A DNA stretch of 64,000 nt from positions 2,101,501 to 2,165,500 of the forward strand of contig NZ_CP047146.1 in NCBI RefSeq assembly GCF_009834125.1, given 5' to 3'. This document shows, in pieces, positions 44,770-54,219 of this stretch (position 1 is its first letter; each line of letters begins with the position of its first letter). This DNA is from Streptomyces sp. GS7 (GTDB lineage: Bacteria; Actinomycetota; Actinomycetes; Streptomycetales; Streptomycetaceae). A program made the translations under genes and the position numbers. The notes beneath the pieces are model-generated. The model did no database searches. It was not told the origin of the DNA and saw nothing but the letters and a program-made list of their open reading frames with translations.

Positions 44770-44994
44770 ATGGCGTGGACGTGGCGGTTCGAGAAGGCGG
44801 ACGGTTCGGAGGCGGTGCCCTCGGTGGAACCGGAGGAGTTCACGACCCAGGGGGACGCCGAATCCTGGATCGGCGAGGAGTGGCGGACCCTGCTGAACGG
44901 CGGCGTCGACCAGGTCCGGCTCTTCGAGGACGGCACCGAGATCTATCCGGCGCCGATGAGCCTGCACGCGGAGGCGGAGGCCGACGCGGAGTGA
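44770..44994 (+). CDS. Small uncharacterised protein (74 aa)
   Basis: AGGAGG lies 6 bases before the ATG at 44770. The 74-residue acidic product begins MAWTWRFEKADGSEAV and contains FTTQGDAESWIGEEWRTLLN. It is compact and soluble and probably folds into a small mixed domain. The family is not recognised by name; the ribosome site and biased composition indicate a real gene. It diverges from cobU. Confidence 0.75.
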   Translation: MAWTWRFEKADGSEAVPSVEPEEFTTQGDAESWIGEEWRTLLNGGVDQVRLFEDGTEIYPAPMSLHAEAEADAE

Positions 44995-45073
44995 CGCCGA
45001 CCGGCGCCGGGTGGCGCCGGCTGACCCAGCCCGGCGCCGTCCGCCGCCGCAGGGATGCCCTGAGCCCGCGGGC

Positions 45074-45670
45074 TCAGGGCCGCTCGCCGCGCTTGACCTG
45101 CGGCTTGGGCAGCCGCAGCCGCCGCATCTGGAGCGTCCGCATGATCGCGTACGGCTTGGCGCCCTTGAGGTTCTCGTTGGGGAACTTCTCCTTGAGCCGC
45201 GCGCCCAGCCGGACCCAGATGATCACGGAGTCGATCGCGATCAGCGCGATGATCGCGGCCCACAGCAGCAGCGCGATGCTCTGGATCGACGGCACCCGGA
45301 CCATGGTGAGCACGAGGATCACCACGGCCATCGGCAGGAAGAACTCCGCGACGCACCAGCGCGAGTCGATGTAGTCGCGCGCGAACCGGCGCACCGGTCC
45401 CTTGTCGCGCACCGGCAGATAGCGCTCGTCGCCGTTGGCCAGGGCCTCGCGCTGGCGGGCCATGTCCGCACGGCGCGCCTCCCGCTGGGCCTTGACGGCG
45501 TCCTTGCGGTTGCTCGGCGTCTGCGCACGCGAGCGGCGCTGCGACTGGGAGTCGCTGCGCTTGGGTGTCGGGCGGCCCTTCGGGGCCTGCGGGTCGCGGG
45601 GCTGCTGGGGCTGGTCCGCGCTCACCTTGGAGGTCGCGGCCTGCCCATCCTTCGAACGGCTTCGGAACAC
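45074..45670 (-). CDS. DUF3043 membrane protein
   Basis: A 198-residue protein starting at the GTG at 45670 (MFRSRSKDGQAATSK). A charged N-terminal half (KGRPTPKRSDSQSQRRSR, GDERYLPVRDKGPVRRFARD) precedes two membrane helices (residues ~110-155), and RTLQMRRLRLPKPQVKRGER ends the protein. These are DUF3043 features. TACTCT about 10 bases upstream and no ribosome site suggest a near-leaderless transcript. Function is unknown. Confidence 0.88.
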   Translation of the reverse strand: MFRSRSKDGQAATSKVSADQPQQPRDPQAPKGRPTPKRSDSQSQRRSRAQTPSNRKDAVKAQREARRADMARQREALANGDERYLPVRDKGPVRRFARDYIDSRWCVAEFFLPMAVVILVLTMVRVPSIQSIALLLWAAIIALIAIDSVIIWVRLGARLKEKFPNENLKGAKPYAIMRTLQMRRLRLPKPQVKRGERP

Positions 45671-45965
45671 AACACCCAAGAGTACGTGGTCGTCGTGAAT
45701 GGGCCACGGGCCGACGGGGAACGATCCGGCAACGGCACCGACCGCGGAGCGGCGACATAACGGGACGGGCCGGGCGTCGCACGGATTCCCCGGGCTCGCC
45801 CTACTCCCTGGGCGGGAGAAGCCGGACGGTCTGATCGTCCTGGAGGAGGAGCGCATCCGGGCCCGAACAGTGCGGTAATGGAACCAAGGCCCGTACTGTG
45901 GGGTCTGTAGATGTGCTGGAGCCTAAGCCCGATGCAAGTCGGTCAGAAGGGGGCGCGCGAGGCCC

Positions 45966-46766
45966 ATGAGCGATGGTGTCATGAAGCGGATGGGGATGAT
46001 CTTCCGCGCGAAGGCCAACAAGGCCCTTGACCGGGCCGAAGACCCGCGCGAGACCCTCGACTACTCGTACCAGAAGCAGCTCGAACTGCTGCAGAAGGTA
46101 CGCCGCGGCGTCGCCGACGTGGCGACCTCCCGCAAGCGCCTGGAGCTGCAGCTCAACCAGCTCCAGGGCCAGTCCGCCAAGCTGGAGGACCAGGGCCGCA
46201 AGGCGCTGGCGCTCGGCCGCGAGGACCTGGCCCGCGAGGCGCTGACCCGGCGCAGCGCGCTGCAGCAGCAGGTCACCGACCTGGAGACGCAGCACCAGAC
46301 GCTCCAGGGCGAGGAGGAGAAGCTCACGCTCGCCGCGCAGCGGCTGCAGGCCAAGGTCGACGCCTTCCGGACGAAGAAGGAGACGATCAAGGCCACGTAC
46401 ACGGCGGCCCAGGCGCAGACCCGGATCGGCGAGGCGTTCTCCGGCATCTCCGAGGAGATGGGCGACGTCGGCCTGGCGATCCAGCGCGCCGAGGACCGGA
46501 CCGCGCAGCTCCAGGCCAGGGCCGGTGCCATCGACGAGCTGATGGCCTCCGGCGCGCTGGACGACCCGACCGGCATGGCCAAGGACGACATCACCGCCGA
46601 GCTGGACCGGCTGTCCGGCGGCAGCGACGTCGAGCTGGAGCTGCAGCGCATGAAGGCCGAGCTGGCGGGCGGCCCGTCCGCCCAGCAGCAGGCCATCGAG
46701 GGCGGCCCGGGCGGCGCCGCCCAGCAGACCCCGCAGCAGGAGCACCCGCGTCTCGACAAGCAGTGA
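45966..46766 (+). CDS. pspA: PspA/IM30 family phage-shock protein
   Basis: A 266-residue, almost wholly coiled-coil protein: MKRMGMIFRAKANKALDRAE with the amphipathic start, DPRETLDYSYQKQLELLQKV, AREALTRRSALQQQVTDLET and a Gln/Gly-rich tail. PspA coats and stabilises stressed membranes. It starts at the ATG at 45966 after GAGG. The next gene is pspAA, 92 bases on. The ~295 bases before pspA contain no gene; the pspA promoter is expected within 45850-45950. Confidence 0.93.
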   Translation: MSDGVMKRMGMIFRAKANKALDRAEDPRETLDYSYQKQLELLQKVRRGVADVATSRKRLELQLNQLQGQSAKLEDQGRKALALGREDLAREALTRRSALQQQVTDLETQHQTLQGEEEKLTLAAQRLQAKVDAFRTKKETIKATYTAAQAQTRIGEAFSGISEEMGDVGLAIQRAEDRTAQLQARAGAIDELMASGALDDPTGMAKDDITAELDRLSGGSDVELELQRMKAELAGGPSAQQQAIEGGPGGAAQQTPQQEHPRLDKQ

Positions 46767-46858
46767 GGGACGGCGGCGGTCAGCCTCCCGGCGATCACGT
46801 TGTTGATCGCCGCAGCGACCGCCGCCGGTACCGCCGGACCGCACCGAGGGAGACCGTC

Positions 46859-47137
46859 GTGATCGTACGGATCATGGGGGAGGGCCAGGTGAAGTTGGAC
46901 GACTCCCACTTCATCGAGCTCAACAAACTGGACGACGAACTGCTCGACGAGATGGAGAGCGGCGACGAGACCGGCTTCCGGCGCACCCTCGCGGCACTGC
47001 TGGACGCGGTCCGCCGCCTGGGCACCCCGCTTCCGGACGATGCCCTGGAGCCCTCCGAGTTGATCCTGCCGGGCCCGGACGCCACGCTCGCCGAGGTCCG
47101 CGAGATGCTCAGCGACGACGGCCTGATCCCGGGCTGA
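46859..47137 (+). CDS. PspA-associated protein PspAA
   Basis: A 92-residue acidic protein. The GTG at 46859 follows GAGGGAG and gives MIVRIMGEGQVKLDDS. FIELNKLDDELLDEMESGDE and ELILPGPDATLAEVREMLSD match the PspAA family, which accompanies PspA in actinobacteria and is thought to modulate or bind it. It is probably in the same operon as pspA. Confidence 0.88.
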   Translation: MIVRIMGEGQVKLDDSHFIELNKLDDELLDEMESGDETGFRRTLAALLDAVRRLGTPLPDDALEPSELILPGPDATLAEVREMLSDDGLIPG

Positions 47138-47221
47138 CCGGCCGCCCGGCAGCTCCACCCCAGCGCACTACGGACAGCGCCCCGGCCCCTCAGGGGGACC
47201 GGGGCGCTACCGTTTCCTCTT

Positions 47222-48646
47222 GTGACCGCCAGCCCGTCGCCCGCCCCCGCCCCCGCCCCCGCCGCGAGTGGCGGTCCGGCGCGCTGCGGTGCGGCGAGCG
47301 GCATCCCGGACGCCACCCGGGTCGCGCGGCTGCGCCAGTGGCACCGGACGCATGCGCTCGCGGTCGACGTCGCCGTGGCGGTGGTGGCGTTCGCGGCGAT
47401 CCTGTGCGGGGCGGTGGCCGCGCCGCACGGTGCGCACGGCCCGCACTTCCCCGGCTTCGGCCTGCGCCACCTGACGGCCACGACCGTGGTGCTGGCCGCC
47501 CTCGCCTCCGGCGCGCTGGTGCTGCGCCGCCGGATGCCCCGTACGGTCCTGGCCGCGACCTGCGGGCTGACCGTCGTCGAGATCCTCGCGCAGTCCAGCG
47601 AGCCGCGCGTCCCGGTGGCCGGTTCCGCGGTGATCGCGCTGTTCACCCTGGCGTCCCGGACCGACCGGCCCACCACCTGGCGGGTCGGCGCGCTGACCGT
47701 CGTCGTGCTGACCGCCGCCGCGATGTTCTTCGGGCACCGGCCCTGGTACGCCCAGGAGAACCTCGCGATCTTCGCCTGGACGGGCATGGCGGCGGCGGCC
47801 GGTGACGCGGTCCGCAGCCGGCGGGCGTACGTGGACGCCATCCGCGAGCGCGCCGAACGCGCCGAGCGCACCCGCGAGGAGGAGGCCCGCCGCCGGGTCG
47901 CCGAGGAGCGGCTGCGCATCGCCCGCGAGCTGCACGACGTCGTCGCCCACCACATCGCCCTGGTCAACGTCCAGGCCGGGGTCGCCTCGCACGTCATGGA
48001 CAACCGCCCCGACCAGGCCAAGCAGGCCCTCGCCCACGTCCGCGAGGCGTCCCGCTCGGCGCTGGAGGAACTCCGTGCCACGGTCGGCCTGTTGCGCCAG
48101 TCCGACGACCCGAAGGCGCCGACCGAGCCCGCGCCGGGCCTCGGCGTCCTGGACCAGCTGATCGACGGCTTCGTCCGCGCCGGCCTTCCCGTGGACCTGG
48201 AGCTGCCGCCCGCCCTCCCCCAGCTACCGCTTGGTGGGGGTGCCCCCGGCCCGCCGCCGCCCCGAGCGGAAGCGCTTCGCGCTGTAGCGACATCGCCGCA
48301 CCCCCTGCCCGCCTCCGTGGACCTCACCGCCTACCGGGTCGTGCAGGAGGCGCTGACCAACGTCCGCAAGCACGCCGGCGAGGGCGCCCGCGCCGCGGTG
48401 CGGATCGTCCGCTCGCAGAGCGCGCTGACCGTGACCGTCCACGACGACGGCACCGGCGGCGTGGCGGGTGCGGCGGGCGACGAGGGGGAGCCGCACGGCA
48501 GCGGCGGCGGCCATGGTCTGATCGGGATGCGCGAGCGGGTCTTCGCGCTGCGCGGCACGGTCGTCACCGGACCGCGCCCGACCGGCGGCTTCCAGGTGCG
48601 GGTCACCCTGCCACTGAACGGCGCCCGCGCGGGCGAGACGACATGA
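47222..48646 (+). CDS. Sensor histidine kinase (NarL-type, HisKA_3)
   Basis: A 474-residue kinase. Four or five membrane helices occupy residues ~40-190. The phospho-acceptor is His238 in RIARELHDVVAHHIALVNVQ. The ATPase domain has VVQEALTNVRKHA and GGGHGLIGMRERVFALRG. An in-frame insertion of about 30 residues (~332-361, LGGGAPGPPPPRAEALRA) lies just before the ATPase domain and comes from a palindromic repeat (48215-48247). The GTG at 47222 is 8 bases after TACCGT with no ribosome site, suggesting leaderless translation. Its regulator follows 16 bases on. Confidence 0.9.
   Translation: MTASPSPAPAPAPAASGGPARCGAASGIPDATRVARLRQWHRTHALAVDVAVAVVAFAAILCGAVAAPHGAHGPHFPGFGLRHLTATTVVLAALASGALVLRRRMPRTVLAATCGLTVVEILAQSSEPRVPVAGSAVIALFTLASRTDRPTTWRVGALTVVVLTAAAMFFGHRPWYAQENLAIFAWTGMAAAAGDAVRSRRAYVDAIRERAERAERTREEEARRRVAEERLRIARELHDVVAHHIALVNVQAGVASHVMDNRPDQAKQALAHVREASRSALEELRATVGLLRQSDDPKAPTEPAPGLGVLDQLIDGFVRAGLPVDLELPPALPQLPLGGGAPGPPPPRAEALRAVATSPHPLPASVDLTAYRVVQEALTNVRKHAGEGARAAVRIVRSQSALTVTVHDDGTGGVAGAAGDEGEPHGSGGGHGLIGMRERVFALRGTVVTGPRPTGGFQVRVTLPLNGARAGETT
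48215..48247 (+). repeat. Palindromic REP-like element inside the kinase gene
   Basis: A C-rich/G-rich hairpin (CTCCCCCAGC...TTGGTGGGGG then TGCCCCC) of the type scattered through Streptomyces intergenic DNA. Here it sits in frame and is translated. A second small hairpin (GAAGCGCTTC) lies 20-40 bases on. Confidence 0.6.
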
Positions 48647-48662
48647 CCACGAGGGCGACGCC

Positions 48663-49349
48663 ATGACGATCAAGGTGCTGCTGGCCGACGACCAGACGCT
48701 GCTGCGCAGCGCGTTCCGCATCCTGGTCGACTCCGAACCCGACATGACGGTGGTGGGGGAGGCGTCCGACGGCGCGCAGGCGTACGAGCTGACGCGCGCG
48801 GCGCGCCCCGACGTCGTCCTGATGGACATCCGGATGCCCGGTACCGACGGCCTGGCCGCCACCCGCATGATCAGCCAGGACCCGGAGCTGACCGGTGTCC
48901 GGGTGGTCATCCTGACCACCTTCGAGGTCGACGACTACGTCATCCAGTCGCTGCGGGCCGGGGCCAGCGGCTTCCTCGGCAAGGGCGCCGAACCGGACGA
49001 GATGCTGGGCGCGATCCGGGTCGCGGCGGCCGGGGAGGCGCTGCTGTCCCCCGCGGCGACCAAGGGACTGATCGCCAAGTTCCTTGCGCAGGGCGACGGT
49101 TCGGGCGAGGAGGGCCCCGCGGGACCGGGCTTCGAGCGGCTGGCCACGCTCACCGGACGGGAGCGCGAGGTGCTGGTCCTGGTGGCCGGCGGGCTGTCCA
49201 ACGACGAGATCGCCGAGCAGCTGGAGGTCAGCCCGCTCACCGTCAAGACGCACGTCAACCGCGCGATGGCCAAGCTCGGCGCCCGCGACCGCGCCCAGCT
49301 GGTGGTCATCGCCTACGAGTCGGGACTCGTACGCCCACGGGTGCAGTGA
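48663..49349 (+). CDS. NarL/FixJ response regulator
   Basis: A 228-residue regulator. The receiver has acidic residues Asp9/Asp10 and phospho-acceptor Asp55 in VVLMDIRMPGTDG. The LuxR-type DNA-binding domain (residues ~160-225) reads LTGREREVLVLVAGGLSNDE and SPLTVKTHVNRAMAKLGARD. It is paired with the kinase upstream and probably controls the RND gene 192 bases downstream, a common arrangement. The downstream target is inferred. Confidence 0.94.
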   Translation: MTIKVLLADDQTLLRSAFRILVDSEPDMTVVGEASDGAQAYELTRAARPDVVLMDIRMPGTDGLAATRMISQDPELTGVRVVILTTFEVDDYVIQSLRAGASGFLGKGAEPDEMLGAIRVAAAGEALLSPAATKGLIAKFLAQGDGSGEEGPAGPGFERLATLTGREREVLVLVAGGLSNDEIAEQLEVSPLTVKTHVNRAMAKLGARDRAQLVVIAYESGLVRPRVQ

Positions 49350-49541
49350 GGGTGGAGCGGTCCGTACTCCGAACGCGGTACGGCCGCTGACCGGAAACCG
49401 ACCTGCGAGCGAGGAAAACCGGCCTGGTCGTGGCGGAGGGTGTAGGTGGGCCGGTGCCGGCCCTTCCCCCGGGTCCGCGAGGGCCCCGCCGACGTCGTCC
49501 GACCTCCCCGGACTTTTCTGAACAGAAGAGAGACCCCACCC

Positions 49542-52500
49542 ATGTCCTGGCTGTCCCGAATCAGCCTCGTACAACGGGGCCTGATAGCGCTGATGTCGAT
49601 CGTCGCGATCGCCTTCGGCGCCATCGCGATCCCGCAGCTCAAACAGCAGCTCCTGCCGTCCATCGACCTGCCGATGGTGTCCGTGATCGCGCCCTACCAG
49701 GGTGCGTCGCCCGATGTCGTCGAGAAGCAGGTGATCGAGCCGCTGGAGAACGGCATCCAGGCGGTCAACGGCATCAAGAGCGTCACCTCGACGTCGAGCG
49801 AGGGCTCCGGCGTCATCATGGCGCAGTTCGACTACGGCAACGACTCCAAGACTCTCGTCGCCGACGTCCAGCAGGCCGTCAACCGGGCCCGTGCGAAACT
49901 GCCCAAGGACGTCGACCCGCAGGTGGTGTCGGGCGGTACGGACGACCTGCCCACCGTCGTCCTCGCCGTCTCGTCCTCGTCGAAGGACCAGCAGACGCTC
50001 GCCGACCAGCTCAACCGCAGCGTCGTCCCGGACCTGAAGAACATCGACGGGGTCGGCCAGGTCAACGTCAGCGGGGTCCAGAACCGGATCGTCGCGGTCA
50101 CCCCCGACAACGAGAAGCTCGCCGCCGCCGGGCTGAACCCCGCGGCGCTCGGCCAGGCCCTCCAGGCCGGCGGTACGTCGGTGCCGGCCGGCGCCTTCGC
50201 CGAGAACGGGCAGAGCAGGACGGTCCAGGTCGGTGCCGGGTTCACCTCCGTCCAGCAGATCAGGGACCTGATGGTCGCCCCGTCCGCGGGCGCCGGCGGC
50301 ATGGCCGGCGGCCAGGGCGGCCAGGGCGGCAAGGCGGTCCGGCTCGGTGACGTCGCCACCGTCCAGGAGACGTCGGCCACCCCGACCTCCATCACCCGCA
50401 CCGACGGCAGGCCCAGCCTCTCCGTCACCGTGACGATGAACCAGGACGGCAGCGCCGTCGCCATCTCCGACGCGGTCAAGGGCAAGCTGGGCAAGATCCG
50501 CCAGGACCTCGGCACCGGCACCACCGTCACCATCGCCTCCGACCAGGGCCCGCAGGTCTCCAAGTCCATCGAGTCGCTGACCACCGAGGGCCTGCTCGGC
50601 CTGGCCATGGCCGTGGTCGTGATCCTGGTCTTCCTGCTCAGCCTGCGCTCGACCCTGGTCACCGCGGTCTCCATCCCGCTGTCCGTGGTCATCACGCTGA
50701 TCGTGCTGTGGACCGGGAACCTCTCCCTCAACATGCTCACCCTCGGCGCGCTGACCATCGCGATCGGCCGCGTCGTCGACGACTCGATCGTCGTCCTGGA
50801 GAACATCAAGCGGCACCTGGGCTACGGCGAGGAGCGCCGCGAGGCCATCCTCACCGCCGTCAGGGAGGTCTCCGGCGCGATCACCTCCTCCACCCTCACC
50901 ACCGTCGCGGTCTTCCTCCCGATCGGTGTGGTCGGCGGAATGGTCGGCGCCCTCTTCGGCTCCTTCTCCATCACCGTCACCGTCGCGCTGCTGTCCTCGC
51001 TGCTGGTCTCCCTGACGGTGGTGCCGGTCCTCTCGTACTGGTTCCTGCGCGCCCCTGAAATACCCGAAGGCACCGACCCCGAGGAGCTGCGCCGCGCGGC
51101 CGAGGAGAAGGAGACCCGCAGCCCGCTCCAGCGCCTGTACGTCCCGGTCCTGCGCTTCGCCACCCGCCGCCGCTTCACCAGCCTGCTGATCGCCGTGGTG
51201 ATCCTCGTCGGCACCTTCGGCATGGGCCCGCTGCTGAAGACCAACTTCTTCGACCAGGGCAAGCAGGACACCCTCAGCATCAAGCAGGAGCTGAAGCCCG
51301 GTACCAGCCTGGGCGCGGCCGACACCCAGGCCAGGAAGGTCGAGCGACTGCTCGCCGGCACCAAGGGCGTCAAGGACTACCAGGTCACCGTCGGCTCCTC
51401 CGGCATGATGGCGGCCTTCGGCGGCGGCACCGGCGCCAACCAGGCCAGCTACCAGGTCAAGCTGAAGGACGCCTCGGACTCCGCCAAGGTCACCGACGAC
51501 CTGCGGGCCGGCCTGGCCCGGCTCGGCCCGTCCATCGGCGACACCACCGTCACCGCGGGCGGCGCCGGCTTCGGCAACCAGAACCTGAGCGTGGTCGTCA
51601 AGGCCGGCGACCCCGCCGTCCTCAAGCAGGCCGGAGAGCAGGTCCGCAAGGCCGTCGCGGGCCTCGACCACGTCACCGACGTCCAGAGCGACCTCTCGCA
51701 GAGCGTGCCGCGGATCTCCGTCACGCCCAACGACAGGGCCGCCGCGGCCGGTTACAACCAGACCACCCTCGGCGCGGCCGTCGCCCAGGCGGTCGGCGGC
51801 ACGCCCAGCGGCAAGGCCGTCCTGGACGACACCGAGCGCGACGTGGTGATCAAGTCGGCCCACCCGGCCACCACCGAGGCCCAGTTGAGGGACCTGCCGA
51901 TCCCGACCCCGGCCGGGACGGCGAAGCTGGGCGACCTCGCCACCGTCAAGACCGTCCCCGGTCCCGTCCAGATGACCCGTATCGACGGTGCCCGCTCGGC
52001 GACCATCACCGCCAAGCCCACCGGCGACAACACCGGCGCGGTCTCCACCCAGCTCCAGAGCAGGATCAAGAGCCTGAAGCTGCCGTCCGGCGCCACCGCG
52101 ACCATCGGCGGCGTCTCGCAGGACCAGTCCGACGCCTTCTCCTCGCTCGGCCTGGCCATGCTCGCGGCCATCGCGATCGTCTTCATGCTGCTGGTGGGCA
52201 CCTTCAAGTCCATCATCCAGCCGCTGATCCTGCTGATCTCGATCCCGTTCGCGGCCACCGGCGCGATCGGCCTGCTGGTCGCCACCGGCACCCCGCTCGG
52301 CGTCCCGGCGATGATCGGCATGCTGATGCTCATCGGCATCGTGGTCACCAACGCCATCGTGCTGATCGACCTGATCAACCAGTACCGCGCGCAGGGCTAC
52401 GGCGTCGTCGAGGCCGTCATCGAGGGCGGCCGGCACCGCCTCCGCCCCATCCTGATGACGGCGCTGGCGACGATCATGGCGCTGCTCCCGATGGCGATGT

Positions 52501-52730
52501 CCATCACCGGCGACGGCGGCTTCATCTCCCAGCCGCTGGCTGTCGTGGTCATCGGCGGCCTGATCACCTCCACCCTCCTCACCCTCCTCCTCGTCCCGAC
52601 GCTCTACGCGATGATCGAACTCCGCAAGGAGCGCCGGGCGAAGAAGAAGGCGGCGAAGCGGGCGGAGAAGGACGGCACCTCGCCGGTGCCCGCCGACACC
52701 GACCGGCAGCCGGAGCCGGCCGGGGTGTGA
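49542..52730 (+). CDS. RND-family efflux permease (AcrB/SwrC-like)
   Basis: A 1062-residue transporter with about 12 membrane helices and two large exported loops. Starts SWLSRISLVQRGLIALMSIV. TM4 carries the proton-relay pattern GRVVDDSIVVLENIKRHL, and PIGVVGGMVGALFGSFSITV and the C-terminal IVVTNAIVLIDLINQY follow. Gram-positive RND proteins of this type act without an outer-membrane channel. It follows the two-component genes and ends with a strong terminator, so drug- or envelope-responsive expression is plausible. Substrate unknown. Confidence 0.93.
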   Translation: MSWLSRISLVQRGLIALMSIVAIAFGAIAIPQLKQQLLPSIDLPMVSVIAPYQGASPDVVEKQVIEPLENGIQAVNGIKSVTSTSSEGSGVIMAQFDYGNDSKTLVADVQQAVNRARAKLPKDVDPQVVSGGTDDLPTVVLAVSSSSKDQQTLADQLNRSVVPDLKNIDGVGQVNVSGVQNRIVAVTPDNEKLAAAGLNPAALGQALQAGGTSVPAGAFAENGQSRTVQVGAGFTSVQQIRDLMVAPSAGAGGMAGGQGGQGGKAVRLGDVATVQETSATPTSITRTDGRPSLSVTVTMNQDGSAVAISDAVKGKLGKIRQDLGTGTTVTIASDQGPQVSKSIESLTTEGLLGLAMAVVVILVFLLSLRSTLVTAVSIPLSVVITLIVLWTGNLSLNMLTLGALTIAIGRVVDDSIVVLENIKRHLGYGEERREAILTAVREVSGAITSSTLTTVAVFLPIGVVGGMVGALFGSFSITVTVALLSSLLVSLTVVPVLSYWFLRAPEIPEGTDPEELRRAAEEKETRSPLQRLYVPVLRFATRRRFTSLLIAVVILVGTFGMGPLLKTNFFDQGKQDTLSIKQELKPGTSLGAADTQARKVERLLAGTKGVKDYQVTVGSSGMMAAFGGGTGANQASYQVKLKDASDSAKVTDDLRAGLARLGPSIGDTTVTAGGAGFGNQNLSVVVKAGDPAVLKQAGEQVRKAVAGLDHVTDVQSDLSQSVPRISVTPNDRAAAAGYNQTTLGAAVAQAVGGTPSGKAVLDDTERDVVIKSAHPATTEAQLRDLPIPTPAGTAKLGDLATVKTVPGPVQMTRIDGARSATITAKPTGDNTGAVSTQLQSRIKSLKLPSGATATIGGVSQDQSDAFSSLGLAMLAAIAIVFMLLVGTFKSIIQPLILLISIPFAATGAIGLLVATGTPLGVPAMIGMLMLIGIVVTNAIVLIDLINQYRAQGYGVVEAVIEGGRHRLRPILMTALATIMALLPMAMSITGDGGFISQPLAVVVIGGLITSTLLTLLLVPTLYAMIELRKERRAKKKAAKRAEKDGTSPVPADTDRQPEPAGV

Positions 52731-52761
52731 CGCCCCCGGCCCGCTGACGACCGGCGCGCAC

Positions 52762-52799
52762 CGAGCCCCCGCCGCCTCCCCGCGAGGCGCGGGGGCTCG
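52762..52799 (+). terminator. Terminator hairpin after the RND gene
   Basis: CGAGCCCCCGC with GCGGGGGCTCG (11 bp), extended inward by GCCTC/GAGGC after a one-base bulge. It lies 31 bases beyond the stop. Confidence 0.8.
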
Positions 52800-52964
52800 T
52801 CGTTTCCGGATGCGGCTGCCGGGTAACCGTTGAACGTCCGGGGCAGTTGACACCGCATGACCTCTGGCCAGGAATCTCCGCCGCCCCGCGGCCCCGTGGT
52901 TAGCGATCCCGGCCCCCGGGTACCGCCGTCGCGGGAGGCATCCGCATCCCGGAAGGGGGACTTC

Positions 52965-53078
52965 ATGGGTAAGCACGGAGACGGCAGGGACGGCCGGGAC
53001 GGCGACAAGCGGCAGAGCCCGAAAGAGTCCGACGGCCAGTGGAACAAGCCGGTGAGCGACCCGCCCAAGAAGAAGTAG
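52965..53078 (+). CDS. Asp-Gly-rich small peptide (37 aa)
   Basis: GGAAGGGGG precedes the ATG at 52965. The 37-residue peptide is very hydrophilic, with four Asp-Gly pairs (GDGRDGRDGDKR, ESDGQW) and a PPKKK end. The next gene, a PCMT-like methyltransferase, begins 14 bases after its stop, so the two are almost certainly co-transcribed. Asp-Gly is the classical site of isoaspartate formation and repair, making this a possible substrate or modified-peptide precursor. An upstream start at 52857 would add 36 residues. I do not recognise a family. Confidence 0.55.
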   Translation: MGKHGDGRDGRDGDKRQSPKESDGQWNKPVSDPPKKK

Positions 53079-53092
53079 CCGGGCGGCCCGCC

Positions 53093-54184
53093 ATGTCCTC
53101 GCCGAGCCGGCTCCTGGAGATCCTGCGCAACAAGGGTGCCCTGACGCCGGATTGGGCGCCGACCGTCGCCGCCGTCGACCGCGCCCACTTCGTCCCCGAT
53201 ACGTTCGAAGTGGAGGGCCGCACCGTCTCCCGTTCCCGCGACGAGAGCGAGTGGCGGCGCATGGTCTACGCGGACCTGCCGCTGATCACCCAGCACAACG
53301 ACGGTGAGCGGCGGGACGACGGGCAGGTCGGCTTCCCCACCTGCTCGACCTCCATGCCCTCCCTGATGCTGACCATGGACGACATCGTCCAGGACGGGGA
53401 CGCGGTTCTGGAGATCGGGACCGGTACCGGCTACCACGCCGCCTGGCTCGCGCACCGCCTCGGCGAGGACCGCACGACGACCGTCGAGACCGACCGGGCC
53501 CTGTACGGCATCGCCCGCCGCAACCTCCAACGGGCCGGTCTGCGCCCGCACATGGTCTGCGGCGACGGCCTCGCCGGCGTCCCGGAACGGGCCCGCTACG
53601 ACCGGGTCATCGCCACCTGCACGGTCCGCGACATCCCCTACGCCTGGGTGGCCCAGACCGCCGACGAGGGAACGATCCTCACCCCGTGGGGCTCCTCGTT
53701 CCACTCCTTCTCCTTCGCCACCCTCACCGTCCACGACGGCGAGGCGACCGGCGGCTTCTCGGGTCGCCCGGCCTTCATGTGGGCCCGGCAGCAGCGCCGT
53801 TCGTACGGCCGCGTCGAGGACTGGTACCACGGCGAACGGGGCGACACCGGGCGCACCGCCATCGACCCCCGCGTCCTGGAGAACGACCTCGACGCCCGCT
53901 TCGCCGTCGGCCTGCGCGTACGGGACGCCTGGCCGCTCCTGTACCCCGCCGACGACGGCAGCGACGAGGCCACCTACTGGCTCTTCGACGACGCCCGCAC
54001 GTCCTGGGCCACCGTCGAGTACGTCCCCGGCCACGAGACGTACGAGACCGAGCAGTTCGGCCCGCGCCGCCTGTGGGACGAGGTCTCGGCGGCCTTCCGC
54101 GACTGGCTCGCGGACGGCAGCCCGCCGCGGGACGCGCACCGCATCACGGTCGGCCCGACCCGGCAGCGGGTCGGGACGGACTGA
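53093..54184 (+). CDS. PCMT-like SAM-dependent methyltransferase
   Basis: A 363-residue protein related to protein-L-isoaspartate O-methyltransferase. The N-terminus has AVDRAHFVPD and YADLPLITQHNDG, then TSMPSLML before the SAM loop VLEIGTGTGYHAAWLA (residue ~105), VETDRALYGIARRNLQRAG, VCGDGLAGVPERARYDRVIA and GTILTPWG. The C-terminal ~150 residues are extra. Members of this larger type occur beside modified-peptide (FxLD and ATP-grasp) systems in actinobacteria; that is family knowledge and no such maturase is nearby. It is coupled to the Asp-Gly-rich peptide gene. Confidence 0.82.
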   Translation: MSSPSRLLEILRNKGALTPDWAPTVAAVDRAHFVPDTFEVEGRTVSRSRDESEWRRMVYADLPLITQHNDGERRDDGQVGFPTCSTSMPSLMLTMDDIVQDGDAVLEIGTGTGYHAAWLAHRLGEDRTTTVETDRALYGIARRNLQRAGLRPHMVCGDGLAGVPERARYDRVIATCTVRDIPYAWVAQTADEGTILTPWGSSFHSFSFATLTVHDGEATGGFSGRPAFMWARQQRRSYGRVEDWYHGERGDTGRTAIDPRVLENDLDARFAVGLRVRDAWPLLYPADDGSDEATYWLFDDARTSWATVEYVPGHETYETEQFGPRRLWDEVSAAFRDWLADGSPPRDAHRITVGPTRQRVGTD

Positions 54185-54219
54185 CCGGAACGTGCCTCGG
54201 GGGGCGGCCGCCCGGCCGG

